This document shows positions 29,537-36,367 of a stretch of 36,367 nucleotides of DNA, piece after piece. Under the pieces are notes generated by a model that saw only the letters and a list, made by a program, of their open reading frames with translations, did no database searches and had not been told where the DNA came from. This DNA is from a virus, in IMG/VR virus record IMGVR_UViG_3300037541_000777, positions 1-36,367 of that record; one strand, given 5' to 3'. How positions within the stretch are numbered: the first letter of the stretch is position 1; each line of letters begins with the position of its first letter. Both the position numbers and the translations under genes were made by a program.

Positions 29537-31381
29537 TTACGAGGAGACGGCTTTGATAACGGAGAAGTTGAAGACGGGCGCTTCGGAGGTAGTGCCGCCC
29601 GTGGTGGCGAAGCTGATGCGGAAGGAACCCGCGCCAACGGCGGTCACGGAGATCATGTAAAGGTCGGTCCCGCTGCGCTGGTTGACGATGATCGTGTCAG
29701 TCGCGGCCACGGCGGAATTGGTGACGGTGAATGATTGCCACGTCGCGCTGCCTGCGGCGGTGAACAGCGTGATTGCGCCTGCGACGGTGTTGAGCGTCAC
29801 GCCCGTGGTGCGGCTCGTGATCTGCGTGACTGCGCCGCCCGCGCCGGTAGCGTAGCCGATGCCGCCCGTTGCGGAGGTCGAGCGGATTTGTGCGCCCGCC
29901 ACGATGTTGCCGCCGCCCACTGCCACGTTGGTGGCTGCGCTGCCGTTGCCGACTGTGAACGCGCCAACCGTAGAGCTAGACGCCGATGTGGTGTCGGTTA
30001 TGTTGACCTTGCCGTTTTGCAGAACATAGCCACCCGCTGCGGTAAGTGCGAAGTAATTCCCGTTATTGATGCGCAGGGCAACGGTGCCGCCAGTGGGCGC
30101 GTTTAAGATTGTGTTACTTGCATCGCCCGAGAGCCCGTAATTGCTGGTTGAGGGCGACGCTTGGCGGAACCAAAGGCCAATAGTCGATGGAATGGTCGTG
30201 CCGTCTATTTGAAACAAAATTCCGCCGTTGTTGAGATTCAGCGAACCGCCGAAATACGCCGCCCCCGCATTGCCGAAACCGCCGCTGTTGATAAGCGAGC
30301 CGGTCGTGGTGGACGTGCTGGCGGTGGTGCCGGAAACAGACAAAGTGTTGGTAAACGTCGCCGCGCCCGTGGCTCGGACAATACTGAACCAATCGTTGCC
30401 ACCGACTGAAAGCCGGAAGTCTCCGCTCGTTGCTATGTTGCGTAAAGACCACTGCCCAACCCCGCTCTGATTGAGCGCAAAATTTACTTCGGTGCCGGTT
30501 GACCCAAAAACGGAAACAGGAGCCGAAAACGTCGCCGCGCCCGTCGCGCTTGCAAAGGTCAACGCCGTGCCGAAGCTGCCTGTGCCTAGGGTCAGGTTGG
30601 ACGCGGCTGCGCTGGTGATGCTGTTGATCGAGGTGAGCGCGGTGGGGAGGGAGAGCGTGGGGTTGCCCGCTACGCCGTCGCCGTTGGTCACGGTGATCTG
30701 GCCCGCCGTGCCGGTCAGCGTGCGGGCGGCGGCGGTCGAGGCCGAGGTGCGGGCGATAAGGCCGTTGGCGGAGATGCCGGAAATGGCATCGAGCTCGGCG
30801 TCGAAGGCTTGGACGTTGGTGCCGATCACGAGCGCGGCCGAGGTGCGGAGCGCGGCGGCGTCGGCGAGGGTGAGCAGGCTGCGGCCGTAGCTCGCCGTGG
30901 TGAGCGCGGCGATGGCGGTGAGATCGGCGTCGAGCGGTTGCGAGGCGGCCTGGGCGGCGGCGATGGCGGTGGCTTGTGCGGTCGAGACCGGCTTGTCGGC
31001 ATCGGCGGTGTTGGTGACGAGGTTGAGGGCGAGCGTGGTCTTGAGGGTGGCGTCGCTGGCCTCGGTGAGCAGGCCACGGCCGAAGCTCGTCGTGGTGAGG
31101 GCGGCGATGGCGGTGAGGTCGGCGTCGATCGGCTGGGCATCGGCGTTGATCGTGTTGTTGGCGGAGGCGACGATGTTTTTGAGCTGGGCGCGGAGCACGG
31201 CCGCCGTGATCGCGCCCGTCGTGCTCGGGAGGTTGGTGTCGATCTCGGTATAGAGCGCGGCGCGGCTCTTGGCGGTCTGGGCGCCGAGCGGGGCGGTGAG
31301 CAGGGCGACGACCAACGCCAGCAGGGTGCCCACGGAAAACACGGAAGACACGGAAGGACGGAAAAAGCGGGAGAGGCGCAT
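29537..31381 (-). CDS. Tail-fibre-like repeat protein with N-terminal signal peptide
   Basis: A 614-residue protein. Residues about 60-190 hold repeats of the kind common in tail fibres (QPIDADLTAIAALTT, LDADLTAIAALTTASYGRSL). The middle is beta-rich and low-complexity, the C-terminus (GAGSFRISFATTGG) a small beta domain. It opens with MRLSRFF, a nonamer-derived SVSSVFSVG and a hydrophobic LALVVALLTAPLGAQ, which together look like a secretion signal with cleavage after GAQ. A fibre with a Sec signal is unexpected. The start at 31381 is four bases after the head closure stop; earlier readings overlap that gene. The fibre sits between head and tail genes, not after J. Confidence 0.8.
   Translation of the reverse strand: MRLSRFFRPSVSSVFSVGTLLALVVALLTAPLGAQTAKSRAALYTEIDTNLPSTTGAITAAVLRAQLKNIVASANNTINADAQPIDADLTAIAALTTTSFGRGLLTEASDATLKTTLALNLVTNTADADKPVSTAQATAIAAAQAASQPLDADLTAIAALTTASYGRSLLTLADAAALRTSAALVIGTNVQAFDAELDAISGISANGLIARTSASTAAARTLTGTAGQITVTNGDGVAGNPTLSLPTALTSINSITSAAASNLTLGTGSFGTALTFASATGAATFSAPVSVFGSTGTEVNFALNQSGVGQWSLRNIATSGDFRLSVGGNDWFSIVRATGAATFTNTLSVSGTTASTSTTTGSLINSGGFGNAGAAYFGGSLNLNNGGILFQIDGTTIPSTIGLWFRQASPSTSNYGLSGDASNTILNAPTGGTVALRINNGNYFALTAAGGYVLQNGKVNITDTTSASSSTVGAFTVGNGSAATNVAVGGGNIVAGAQIRSTSATGGIGYATGAGGAVTQITSRTTGVTLNTVAGAITLFTAAGSATWQSFTVTNSAVAATDTIIVNQRSGTDLYMISVTAVGAGSFRISFATTGGTTSEAPVFNFSVIKAVSS
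31328..31355 (-). repeat. Triple-nonamer repeat, copy 10
   Basis: Read in frame as SVSSVFSVG inside the signal region of the fibre-like protein. The middle unit is changed (TTTTCC instead of TGTTCC). Confidence 0.9.
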
Positions 31382-31385
31382 GGGA

Positions 31386-31772
31386 TTATTGAAACTCGGG
31401 TGAGAACTCGTCGGAGAAGGAGGAGACCGGCTCGCGGATGGAGCGGGTGACGAGCTCGAGGTAGGCGCGGCGGCCGAGCTCGATCGGCTTCTGCACGATC
31501 TCAAAAAATTGATCGCCATAGACGACCCGCATGAAGGCCACGACCCCGGTGCGGTAGCGGATCCGAAAGGTCACCGTCTCTTCGATGCTCTCTTGCTCGG
31601 CGGCGTAGTAGCGGCGGCCGTTGTCGACGCGGCGCATGGCCCACACGGTGGCCGAGTCGGTCCACACGTCGAACTTGCCACCCACGCCGTCGCGCTGGGC
31701 GGTGCGCGATTGCAGCACGATGCGGCGGTCGAGTTGGCCGGGATCGGTATTCCCTTGGGCTTGGAGGCTCAT
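31386..31772 (-). CDS. Head closure / head-tail joining protein
   Basis: A 128-residue protein with the pattern of the head-tail joining family (SPP1 gp16-like): LDRRIVLQSRTAQRDGVGGK, then VWTDSATVWAMRR, ETVTFRIRYRTGV and VVYGDQFFEIV. It closes the portal channel and binds the tail. It is coupled to the connector by ATGA. The C-terminus is more acidic and longer than is typical. Confidence 0.87.
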   Translation of the reverse strand: MSLQAQGNTDPGQLDRRIVLQSRTAQRDGVGGKFDVWTDSATVWAMRRVDNGRRYYAAEQESIEETVTFRIRYRTGVVAFMRVVYGDQFFEIVQKPIELGRRAYLELVTRSIREPVSSFSDEFSPEFQ

Positions 31773-32434
31773 GCGAGGAAGGCGATGCGGGCTTGCTCGA
31801 TCAGGGCGTCGAGGTGGTGGGGCACGGCGTTGACGATGTTGCCCACGTTGACCGGGAGGCGTTGCTCATACCACCAGGCGGCGAGGGCGAGGATGGCGTA
31901 GCGGTGGCCCTCGGGGACGGCGGTGGCGGCGGCGCCGTAGCCAGCGACGAAGGTGATGGAAAACGCGCCGGGATACTCGCCGAGATCCGGCCAGGAGTAA
32001 TCGGGCTTGAGGCTCACGCGGCCGAAGGCGGAGTCGCAACCCACGGCGCTCGCGGCGTAGGCCGAGGGGCTGAGGACCTGGGCGACGCCGGCGTCGTCGA
32101 TGTAGTTGACGGAGGTGATCGAGATGAGCGGCGCCCGGGGGAGATCGAGGTGGCGGAGGTTGCCGTGGCGGTTGGCCGGGATCCGGTCGAAGGTGGCGGT
32201 GAGCGTCTGCGTGATGAGCGCGAGGCCGGTCTGTTTCTCAAAATGTTTCCGCGCCGCGGCGATGAGGTGCGTGATGTAGGCGGCATCGGTCGTGCCATCG
32301 AGCCGGAGCATCTGTTGCACGAGATCGTCGGCCACGAGCGCGACCTCGACCGCCGGCGGCGTCACGACCGTGACGCGCACGGGATCGGCGGCGAAGAGCG
32401 GGGCGGGGTAGTTGCGTGCGGCCGTGGCGGGCAT
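31769..32434 (-). CDS. Head-tail connector protein (gp6-like)
   Basis: A 221-residue protein. The segment DAAYITHLIAAARKHFEKQT followed by LALITQTLTATFD, PRAPLISITSVNYIDDAGV and a C-terminal helix region fits the HK97 gp6-like connector family, which sits under the portal. An N-terminal extension (about residues 1-50) has short strands. The start at 32434 is preferred; upstream codons would enter the previous gene's end. Followed by head closure, as in typical order. Confidence 0.85.
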   Translation of the reverse strand: MPATAARNYPAPLFAADPVRVTVVTPPAVEVALVADDLVQQMLRLDGTTDAAYITHLIAAARKHFEKQTGLALITQTLTATFDRIPANRHGNLRHLDLPRAPLISITSVNYIDDAGVAQVLSPSAYAASAVGCDSAFGRVSLKPDYSWPDLGEYPGAFSITFVAGYGAAATAVPEGHRYAILALAAWWYEQRLPVNVGNIVNAVPHHLDALIEQARIAFLA

Positions 32435-32445
32435 GGGCGGAAAAA

Positions 32446-32670
32446 TCAGGCCTTGAGCTTGCGGGGGGCGGAGCGGGCGACGGCGGCGGTCTCGACGACG
32501 GGGGCCACGGCGGCGGTCTCGACCGCGGGCGCGGTGGCATCGGCGGGGGCGGCGGTGGCTTGGCGCTCGGCGATGAGCTGGGCGGCGACGGCATCGGCCA
32601 CCTCGACCGGGCGGCCGGCCTCGCAATGCTGGCCAGCAATGGCAATGGACTGCGTGGGGATGATTTTCAT
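32446..32670 (-). CDS. Small phage protein following capsid gene (DUF7210-like)
   Basis: A 74-residue protein. A compact beta N-terminus (IIPTQSIAIAGQHCEAGRPV) with a helix (VADAVAAQLIAERQA) is followed by an Ala/Val repeat linker and a basic tail (RSAPRKLKA). Small proteins with this N-terminal pattern are common after capsid genes in siphoviruses. Function unknown. Confidence 0.68.
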   Translation of the reverse strand: MKIIPTQSIAIAGQHCEAGRPVEVADAVAAQLIAERQATAAPADATAPAVETAAVAPVVETAAVARSAPRKLKA

Positions 32671-32756
32671 GGGCAGATTTTTTGTCTGAAAGGTGTGGGC
32701 TTAGAAGAGACCCCCAGCCCGGTGAGGGGCTGAGGGGCTCGCAAAGCTCACACGGC
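32671..32756 (-). other. Hairpin in the gap after the capsid gene
   Basis: In minus-strand reading, a GC-rich inverted repeat (CCCC-TC-AGCCCC facing GGGCTGGGGG) stands between the capsid stop and the next gene. There is no T-run, so it may be an attenuator or RNA-stabilising hairpin rather than a full terminator. Confidence 0.45.
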
Positions 32757-34079
32757 TCAGGCGCCGAGAGCGTCGAGCATCGCGGCGAAGCTCTTGGGCC
32801 GAGCGACGCCGGCGTCGTAGTAGCTCGAGGCGACGAGCGTATAGAGGCCGGAGATGGCGTTGGTCTTGTCGCGCACCATCTCGAGGCTCACGCCGCCCCA
32901 GTAGGCGACGTAGAGATCCTGCCAGTTGCCGAAGAAGATCGCCGAGCAGACGCTCGACGAGCTGCCCTTGGTGAGCGTGCGGGAGATCGCGTTGGAGAAG
33001 AGGGCCTCGTAACCGTTGATCTGGCCGTCTTGCAGCAGCGTGACGGAATCGGTCGAGCTAAACTTGGCCGTCTGCTTGAGCTTGCCGCGGATCTGCCCGT
33101 TGGAGCAGTAGCGCAGGGAGCCGTTGAGGGCGTTGTTGGTATCGACCGCGGTCTCGAGGGCCACGAGGTGCGAGAGCGCGGGCGCGAGGCCGTTGGTGCC
33201 GCCGGCCACGGAGCCGATGCCGGAGGTGCCGGCGAGGCCGGAGGGCTCGTTGGTGCCGCCGCCGTGGAAGATGGCGACCTCTTGCACGGCGAGCATTTGC
33301 GCCGTGAGGTTGCGGCCCACGATGGCCTCGATCGCGGCCGAGCTCTGCTTGAGCAGGCGCTCGGAGATGTCGATGTAAGCCGGCAGGCGGCGGGGCGTGA
33401 GCGAAAGCATCGCCGTGAGGGGCGAGACTTCGTCGGCCGCGGCGTTCTCCGCCTTGGCGGCGGGAGCGGTGCCGGCGGTGAGGCGCGGGAGATCCAGATT
33501 GCCGACGAGGCCCTCGACGACCGTGGCGCCGAGCTGGCGAGCGATCGAGGCGTTGTAGAAATCATCGAGCAGGCCGCTCTTGACGGTGGCAACGGTCATG
33601 CCGCCTTGGTCGCCGGCCACGGAGGTCGTGCCGCTCGCGGTCATATCGCGGCGATTGACGCCACGGCGCACGAGCAGGCGCGGGAGCATGATGCCGCCGG
33701 CTTCGATGCCGGCGGAGCGGGCCTCGCGCTCGCCCTCTTGCAAGAGCTCGGCCTCGACGCCGTCGATGTTGCCGACATTGGCGCCGCGGGCTTGGCGGTG
33801 CAGGTGGTTGAGGACCTTGCCCAGGTCGAAGCGATCGACCGAGCGGACCTCGTCGCGGCTGAGCTCGACGGGCTTGTTGCCCTCGCGGGCGGATTGGCGG
33901 AACTCCGCATCGAAATCGGCGGCGGCCGTGGCGTGGCGGGTCTCGAGCTCGGCGAGCTTGGCGTCTTTGGCGCGCGCTTCGCCGGTGAGGGCTTTGCGGG
34001 TTTCGGAATCGAGGTAGGAGCGGATCTCTTTATTGATCGCGCCGACTTCCTCGTGCATTTTCTTTAGCTTCTGATTCAT
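32757..34079 (-). CDS. Major capsid protein (HK97 family)
   Basis: Forms the icosahedral shell. The 440-residue protein has a helical N-terminal delta domain (about 1-100, KKMHEEVGAINKEIRSYL) that acts as internal scaffold and is removed by the prohead protease. The HK97-type body follows: MTVATVKSGLLDDFYNASIA, RRLPAYIDISERLLKQSSAA, FHGGGTNEPSGL and a C-terminal DKTNAISGLYTLVASSYYDA. Length and order are normal. The protease gene lies just upstream. The start ATG has no Shine-Dalgarno sequence; its leader is rich in CA repeats. Confidence 0.95.
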   Translation of the reverse strand: MNQKLKKMHEEVGAINKEIRSYLDSETRKALTGEARAKDAKLAELETRHATAAADFDAEFRQSAREGNKPVELSRDEVRSVDRFDLGKVLNHLHRQARGANVGNIDGVEAELLQEGEREARSAGIEAGGIMLPRLLVRRGVNRRDMTASGTTSVAGDQGGMTVATVKSGLLDDFYNASIARQLGATVVEGLVGNLDLPRLTAGTAPAAKAENAAADEVSPLTAMLSLTPRRLPAYIDISERLLKQSSAAIEAIVGRNLTAQMLAVQEVAIFHGGGTNEPSGLAGTSGIGSVAGGTNGLAPALSHLVALETAVDTNNALNGSLRYCSNGQIRGKLKQTAKFSSTDSVTLLQDGQINGYEALFSNAISRTLTKGSSSSVCSAIFFGNWQDLYVAYWGGVSLEMVRDKTNAISGLYTLVASSYYDAGVARPKSFAAMLDALGA

Positions 34080-34130
34080 GGTCGTGTGTGTGTGGTTGGT
34101 TTTGGTTGAACGTAAAAAGGGAGGTGATGA

Positions 34131-34763
34131 CTAGGCGGTGAGAAGCCGGAGGCGCGTCTCCCGCGCGTCTTCGGAAATTTCTGGGGCCGGTGGGACCGTG
34201 GCCTCGGTGAAGGCGGCGAGGCCGCGGGCGGCGAGGGTGGTCTCCAAATAGGCGGGCTCGGTGACGGGGTTGACCCGGTGCAGGATCGCCTCGCGGATCG
34301 TGCGGACGGCGAGGGCGTCGCGCTTGGCCCACTCTTCGCCGGTGCGGGTGCCGCCGGCGGAGCGGAGCTCAAATTCGAAAGAAGTGCCGTCGATGATGCC
34401 GAGGGCGACGTTGGCCTTGAGATCGCGGCCCACGGTGGTATCGGGCAAAAGGGCGGTCCAGGTGAGGCCGGCGGCGGAATCCTCGAGGGTGAGGTTGACG
34501 CCGGAGCGGGCGAAGGTGGCGGCGTCGTTGTGGCCCACATCGGCAAAGACGGTTTGCCCGGCATCGGCGAGGGAGCGGGTGAAGACGCCAGGCGCGAGGC
34601 GCTCGACGAAGGCGAGGCCGCGGCCGTCGCGCATCTCGCGCGAGTCGGATCCGTAGGGGATGAAGCCGCGCATCTCGCCGATGTAGCCGGCGGCTTTTTG
34701 CTCGGGCGTCAAAACGCGGAGCTCGACCTTGGATTTGAAGAAGCGGGTTTCGCGGGTGTGCAT
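34131..34763 (-). CDS. Prohead protease (HK97 family)
   Basis: A serine protease that removes the capsid delta domain and itself. The 210-residue protein has GEMRGFIPYGSDSREM, ERLAPGVFTRSL, catalytic His near residue 78 (VGHND) and Ser near 128 (IIDGTSFEFEL), the usual H-S arrangement. The start at 34763 (MHTRETRFFKSK) is preferred; a longer reading starting at 34892 would translate intergenic repeat sequence. A leader repeat shared with the portal gene lies upstream. Confidence 0.93.
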   Translation of the reverse strand: MHTRETRFFKSKVELRVLTPEQKAAGYIGEMRGFIPYGSDSREMRDGRGLAFVERLAPGVFTRSLADAGQTVFADVGHNDAATFARSGVNLTLEDSAAGLTWTALLPDTTVGRDLKANVALGIIDGTSFEFELRSAGGTRTGEEWAKRDALAVRTIREAILHRVNPVTEPAYLETTLAARGLAAFTEATVPPAPEISEDARETRLRLLTA

Positions 34764-34795
34764 CGTGAGAGCGGAGTGGTGGGCGCGGGTGACGA

Positions 34796-34888
34796 GACAA
34801 CCAACGCGCGGCGCGGCGGGCGTGGGGCAACTGGGAAACCGCAACTCAGGGAAACTCGGGGAAACTCGGGGAAACTCGGGGAAACTTT
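34796..34888 (-). repeat. Leader repeat, copy B (10-base tandem array plus GC-rich part)
   Basis: Four GGGAAACTCG-type units (about 34857-34888, plus strand) that abut the stop of the 110-residue gene, with GC-rich sequence toward the protease start (CAACGCGCGGCGCGG). Same elements and order as at 7091-7173 upstream of the portal gene, with one more tandem unit. Confidence 0.85.
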
Positions 34889-35221
34889 TCACCCGCCGCC
34901 GAGCAAGATCGCGGCGGAGAGGCAGGCCTCATCATCGCCGCAATGGATCGGCACGGGCGCGGCGCGGAGGCCGAGGGCAAGCGTAGCCTGGGCGGCGGTG
35001 GCGGCGCGGCGGCGAGCCTCGGCGGTGGCGGTGAGCGCGAGGGTGGCCGAGACCCGGGCGGCGTGGGTGAGGGGCGGCCGCGAGCGCGCCGGATAAATGA
35101 AGCGATCGCCGCCGCCGCCGGGCGTGGGCGTGGGCGGGGCGGCCTCGACGACGACGGGGAAATAGGCGCCGAGGTAGCGCCGCGGAAAGGCGCCGGAAAA
35201 ATAGGAATCGCGGACGCTCAC
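34889..35221 (-). CDS. Small hypothetical structural-region protein
   Basis: A 110-residue protein. The N-terminus (DSYFSGAFPRRYLGAYFP) has the Y-F-G-type motif common in short virion-associated proteins. A Pro/Gly linker and an alanine-rich helical part with THAARVSATLALTATAEARR follow. It is coupled by GTGA to the repetitive structural gene and holds the same position as the 102-residue protein at 1726-2034 in the other cluster, without clear similarity. The C-terminus ends at the leader repeat. Confidence 0.6.
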   Translation of the reverse strand: MSVRDSYFSGAFPRRYLGAYFPVVVEAAPPTPTPGGGGDRFIYPARSRPPLTHAARVSATLALTATAEARRRAATAAQATLALGLRAAPVPIHCGDDEACLSAAILLGGG

Positions 35222-36078
35222 GGAGTGGCGTCGAGCGTGATGGCGGTGCGGTTGCCGTTGGCGTCGACGGTGGCGGTGATCCGGTTTTTGCTATCGGCGG
35301 CATCGCGAAAGGTGACGGTAGCGCCGCCGCCGCCGGAGGATTTGCCGGCCATCACGCTGGCGAGCAGGCGCAGGATCTCGGCGGCGGTGTAACCGCTTTC
35401 GATCACCTCGGTCCACGGGTTCGAGGCTCCGCCGGCGTCGTTGAGTTTGGCGCCCATCGTGCCGGGCTCGTCGTTGGCGGTGGCCACGGCGGACCACACG
35501 GCGCGGGCGAGCGACTCGGGCGAGAGCGCGGTAAACGACGAGCTTTCGCCGGACATGGCGAGCAGGCCCTTGAGATCGGCGGTGCCGGAGACCGAGAGAA
35601 CGCCAGAACCGGCGACGGGCACGATCATGCTCAGGCCCGCCGTGGGCGTGAGCGTCCAGGTCGCCTCGCCGCCGAGGCCGATCGTGAGGGAGAGCACGGC
35701 GTCGGCCGTGGTGAGGGTGAGCGTGGCCTCGCCGCTGAGGGCGATGACGAGGGAGAGACTAGCGCCGGACTCGGCGAGGGTGAGCGTGGCCGCGCCGCTG
35801 ATGGGTGCGCCTGCGATGAGGGCGGCGGCGGCGGTGAGCGCGGAATCGGCGGTGCTATTGCCGGCCGACATCGCCCCACCGACGAGCGGCGCGAGGATGC
35901 ACGCGCGGCTCTCAAACGACCCTTCGGGGATGCTCGCAGTCGGGGAAACGACGTCGTTGACGAAAAAAGAGAGCTGTCGCTGGGTGAGCTGTTGGCTCAT
36001 GCCGAGGCCCGCATCGCCAAATAGCCTGATGCGAGAGAACCCGCGCAGGTTGGAGAAATTGTTGGGCCAGAGCGCCAC
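35218..36078 (-). CDS. Repetitive beta-rich virion-associated protein, copy B
   Basis: A 286-residue paralogue of the 2038-2895 product. Both start with GTG and MALWPNNFS. They differ in residues about 10-45, then run nearly identical from PTASIPEGSFESRACI through the repeated SGEATLTL-type strands to ESGYTAAEILRLLAS. The final 40 residues differ again: here DAADSKNRITATVDANGNRT. Recombination or selection seems to act on both ends while the middle stays conserved. Role as in copy A, unknown. An A-tract precedes the start. Confidence 0.72.
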   Translation of the reverse strand: MALWPNNFSNLRGFSRIRLFGDAGLGMSQQLTQRQLSFFVNDVVSPTASIPEGSFESRACILAPLVGGAMSAGNSTADSALTAAAALIAGAPISGAATLTLAESGASLSLVIALSGEATLTLTTADAVLSLTIGLGGEATWTLTPTAGLSMIVPVAGSGVLSVSGTADLKGLLAMSGESSSFTALSPESLARAVWSAVATANDEPGTMGAKLNDAGGASNPWTEVIESGYTAAEILRLLASVMAGKSSGGGGATVTFRDAADSKNRITATVDANGNRTAITLDATP

Positions 36079-36086
36079 GTTTTTTT

Positions 36087-36367
36087 TTAGCCCCAGACGG
36101 TCTCGGTGTGGCCGACAAACGTGGTGCTCGCGGCGACCGCGCCGCCCGCGACCAAGATGAAGCCGAGGCAGGCGCCATCGGGGATGATCGGGAGCGAGGG
36201 CGTTTGGCTCAAAGTATCCTTGTTGTGATAGAGCGACAACACGCCGAGCGGGATCTCCATGATCGGGCGGGCGAGCACGAGCGCGCCGGTGCCGGTGTTG
36301 GCGGCGGAAAACGTAACCGTGGCGACGTTGCGCACGCCGTAGTCGCCAGAGGCGAGGGGCAAGAAAG
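36087..36367 (-). CDS. Virion-associated protein of a three-copy family, copy C (5' part outside window)
   Basis: The C-terminal about 93 residues of a gene whose start lies beyond the right end. It is near-identical to the end of the 2905-3783 product (both end HTETVWG), with scattered substitutions up to base 36243 and none from 36244 to 36367. The contig therefore stops inside a repeat. It may be the same locus as 2905-3783 in a related strain or a true third copy. Confidence 0.78.
   Translation of the reverse strand, partial: FLPLASGDYGVRNVATVTFSAANTGTGALVLARPIMEIPLGVLSLYHNKDTLSQTPSLPIIPDGACLGFILVAGGAVAASTTFVGHTETVWG

Noticed and set aside
31382-31519. Upstream extension of the fibre-like gene
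   Set aside because: It would overlap the well-supported head closure gene in another frame; the start at 31381 fits the four-base spacing.
34764-34892. Longer N-terminus for the prohead protease
   Set aside because: It too would translate the leader repeat (SFPEFPRVSPSFPELR) and has no family similarity. MHTRETRFF fits the usual start.
36244-36367. Simple direct terminal repeat proving a complete genome
   Set aside because: The identical stretch lies at the right end and at 3062-3185, not at the left end, so it is not a standard terminal redundancy.

Overview
This window is almost entirely a temperate, long-tailed (siphovirus-type) bacteriophage genome or prophage-derived contig. It has high GC content. 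About 50 tightly packed genes can be supported, nearly all on the minus strand and often joined by ATGA or GTGA stop/start overlaps. The host is probably a high-GC bacterium of the Verrucomicrobia/Opitutales kind. That is an inference. It rests on dispersed triple-nonamer repeats (units of TTCCGTGTN), which I recall from such genomes, and on start codons that mostly lack Shine-Dalgarno sequences and often follow A-tracts. No host DNA is evident.

Layout in the direction of minus-strand transcription (high to low coordinates). 36.4-31.4 kb: a truncated structural gene, a repetitive structural gene, a small protein, HK97-type prohead protease, HK97-type major capsid protein, head-tail connector and head closure protein. 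31.4-27.7 kb: a tail-fibre-like protein with a signal peptide, a secreted small protein, and a lysis-like cluster (cysteine-hydrolase-like protein, two lipoproteins, small membrane proteins, a nested gene pair). 27.7-18.1 kb: tail terminator, tail tube, G/GT chaperones made by a -1 frameshift, gp10-like protein, short tape measure, three tail-tip proteins, a DNA methyltransferase and a 1191-residue J-like host specificity protein. 18.1-16.5 kb: a non-coding stretch, a complete tRNA-Arg(TCG) and a tyrosine integrase. 16.5-15.2 kb: the only plus-strand genes and a likely lysogeny switch made of two homologous, divergent small regulators around a perfect palindrome. 15.2-10.4 kb: early genes, including an excisionase-like protein, a stand-alone DnaA domain IV-like protein and a replication-initiator-like protein. 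10.4-5.5 kb: HNH endonuclease, small and large terminase, HK97-type portal. 5.5-0.1 kb: small virion proteins, two related 292-residue proteins, the repetitive structural protein, a scaffold-like protein and a second, unrelated capsid-like protein, followed by a strong terminator.

Two features dominate. First, the left and right ends carry homologous structural genes leading to two different capsid modules. The last 124 bases are identical to bases 3062-3185, so the contig may close into a 33,182-bp circle with bases 1 to about 3.1 kb coming from a strain variant; alternatively it is a genome with a duplicated head region. Second, a triple-nonamer repeat occurs ten times. In six genes, including the large terminase, it is translated in the same frame to SVSSVCSVG or a close variant. 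The most likely undescribed system is the divergent paralogous regulator pair at 15.2-15.9 kb.
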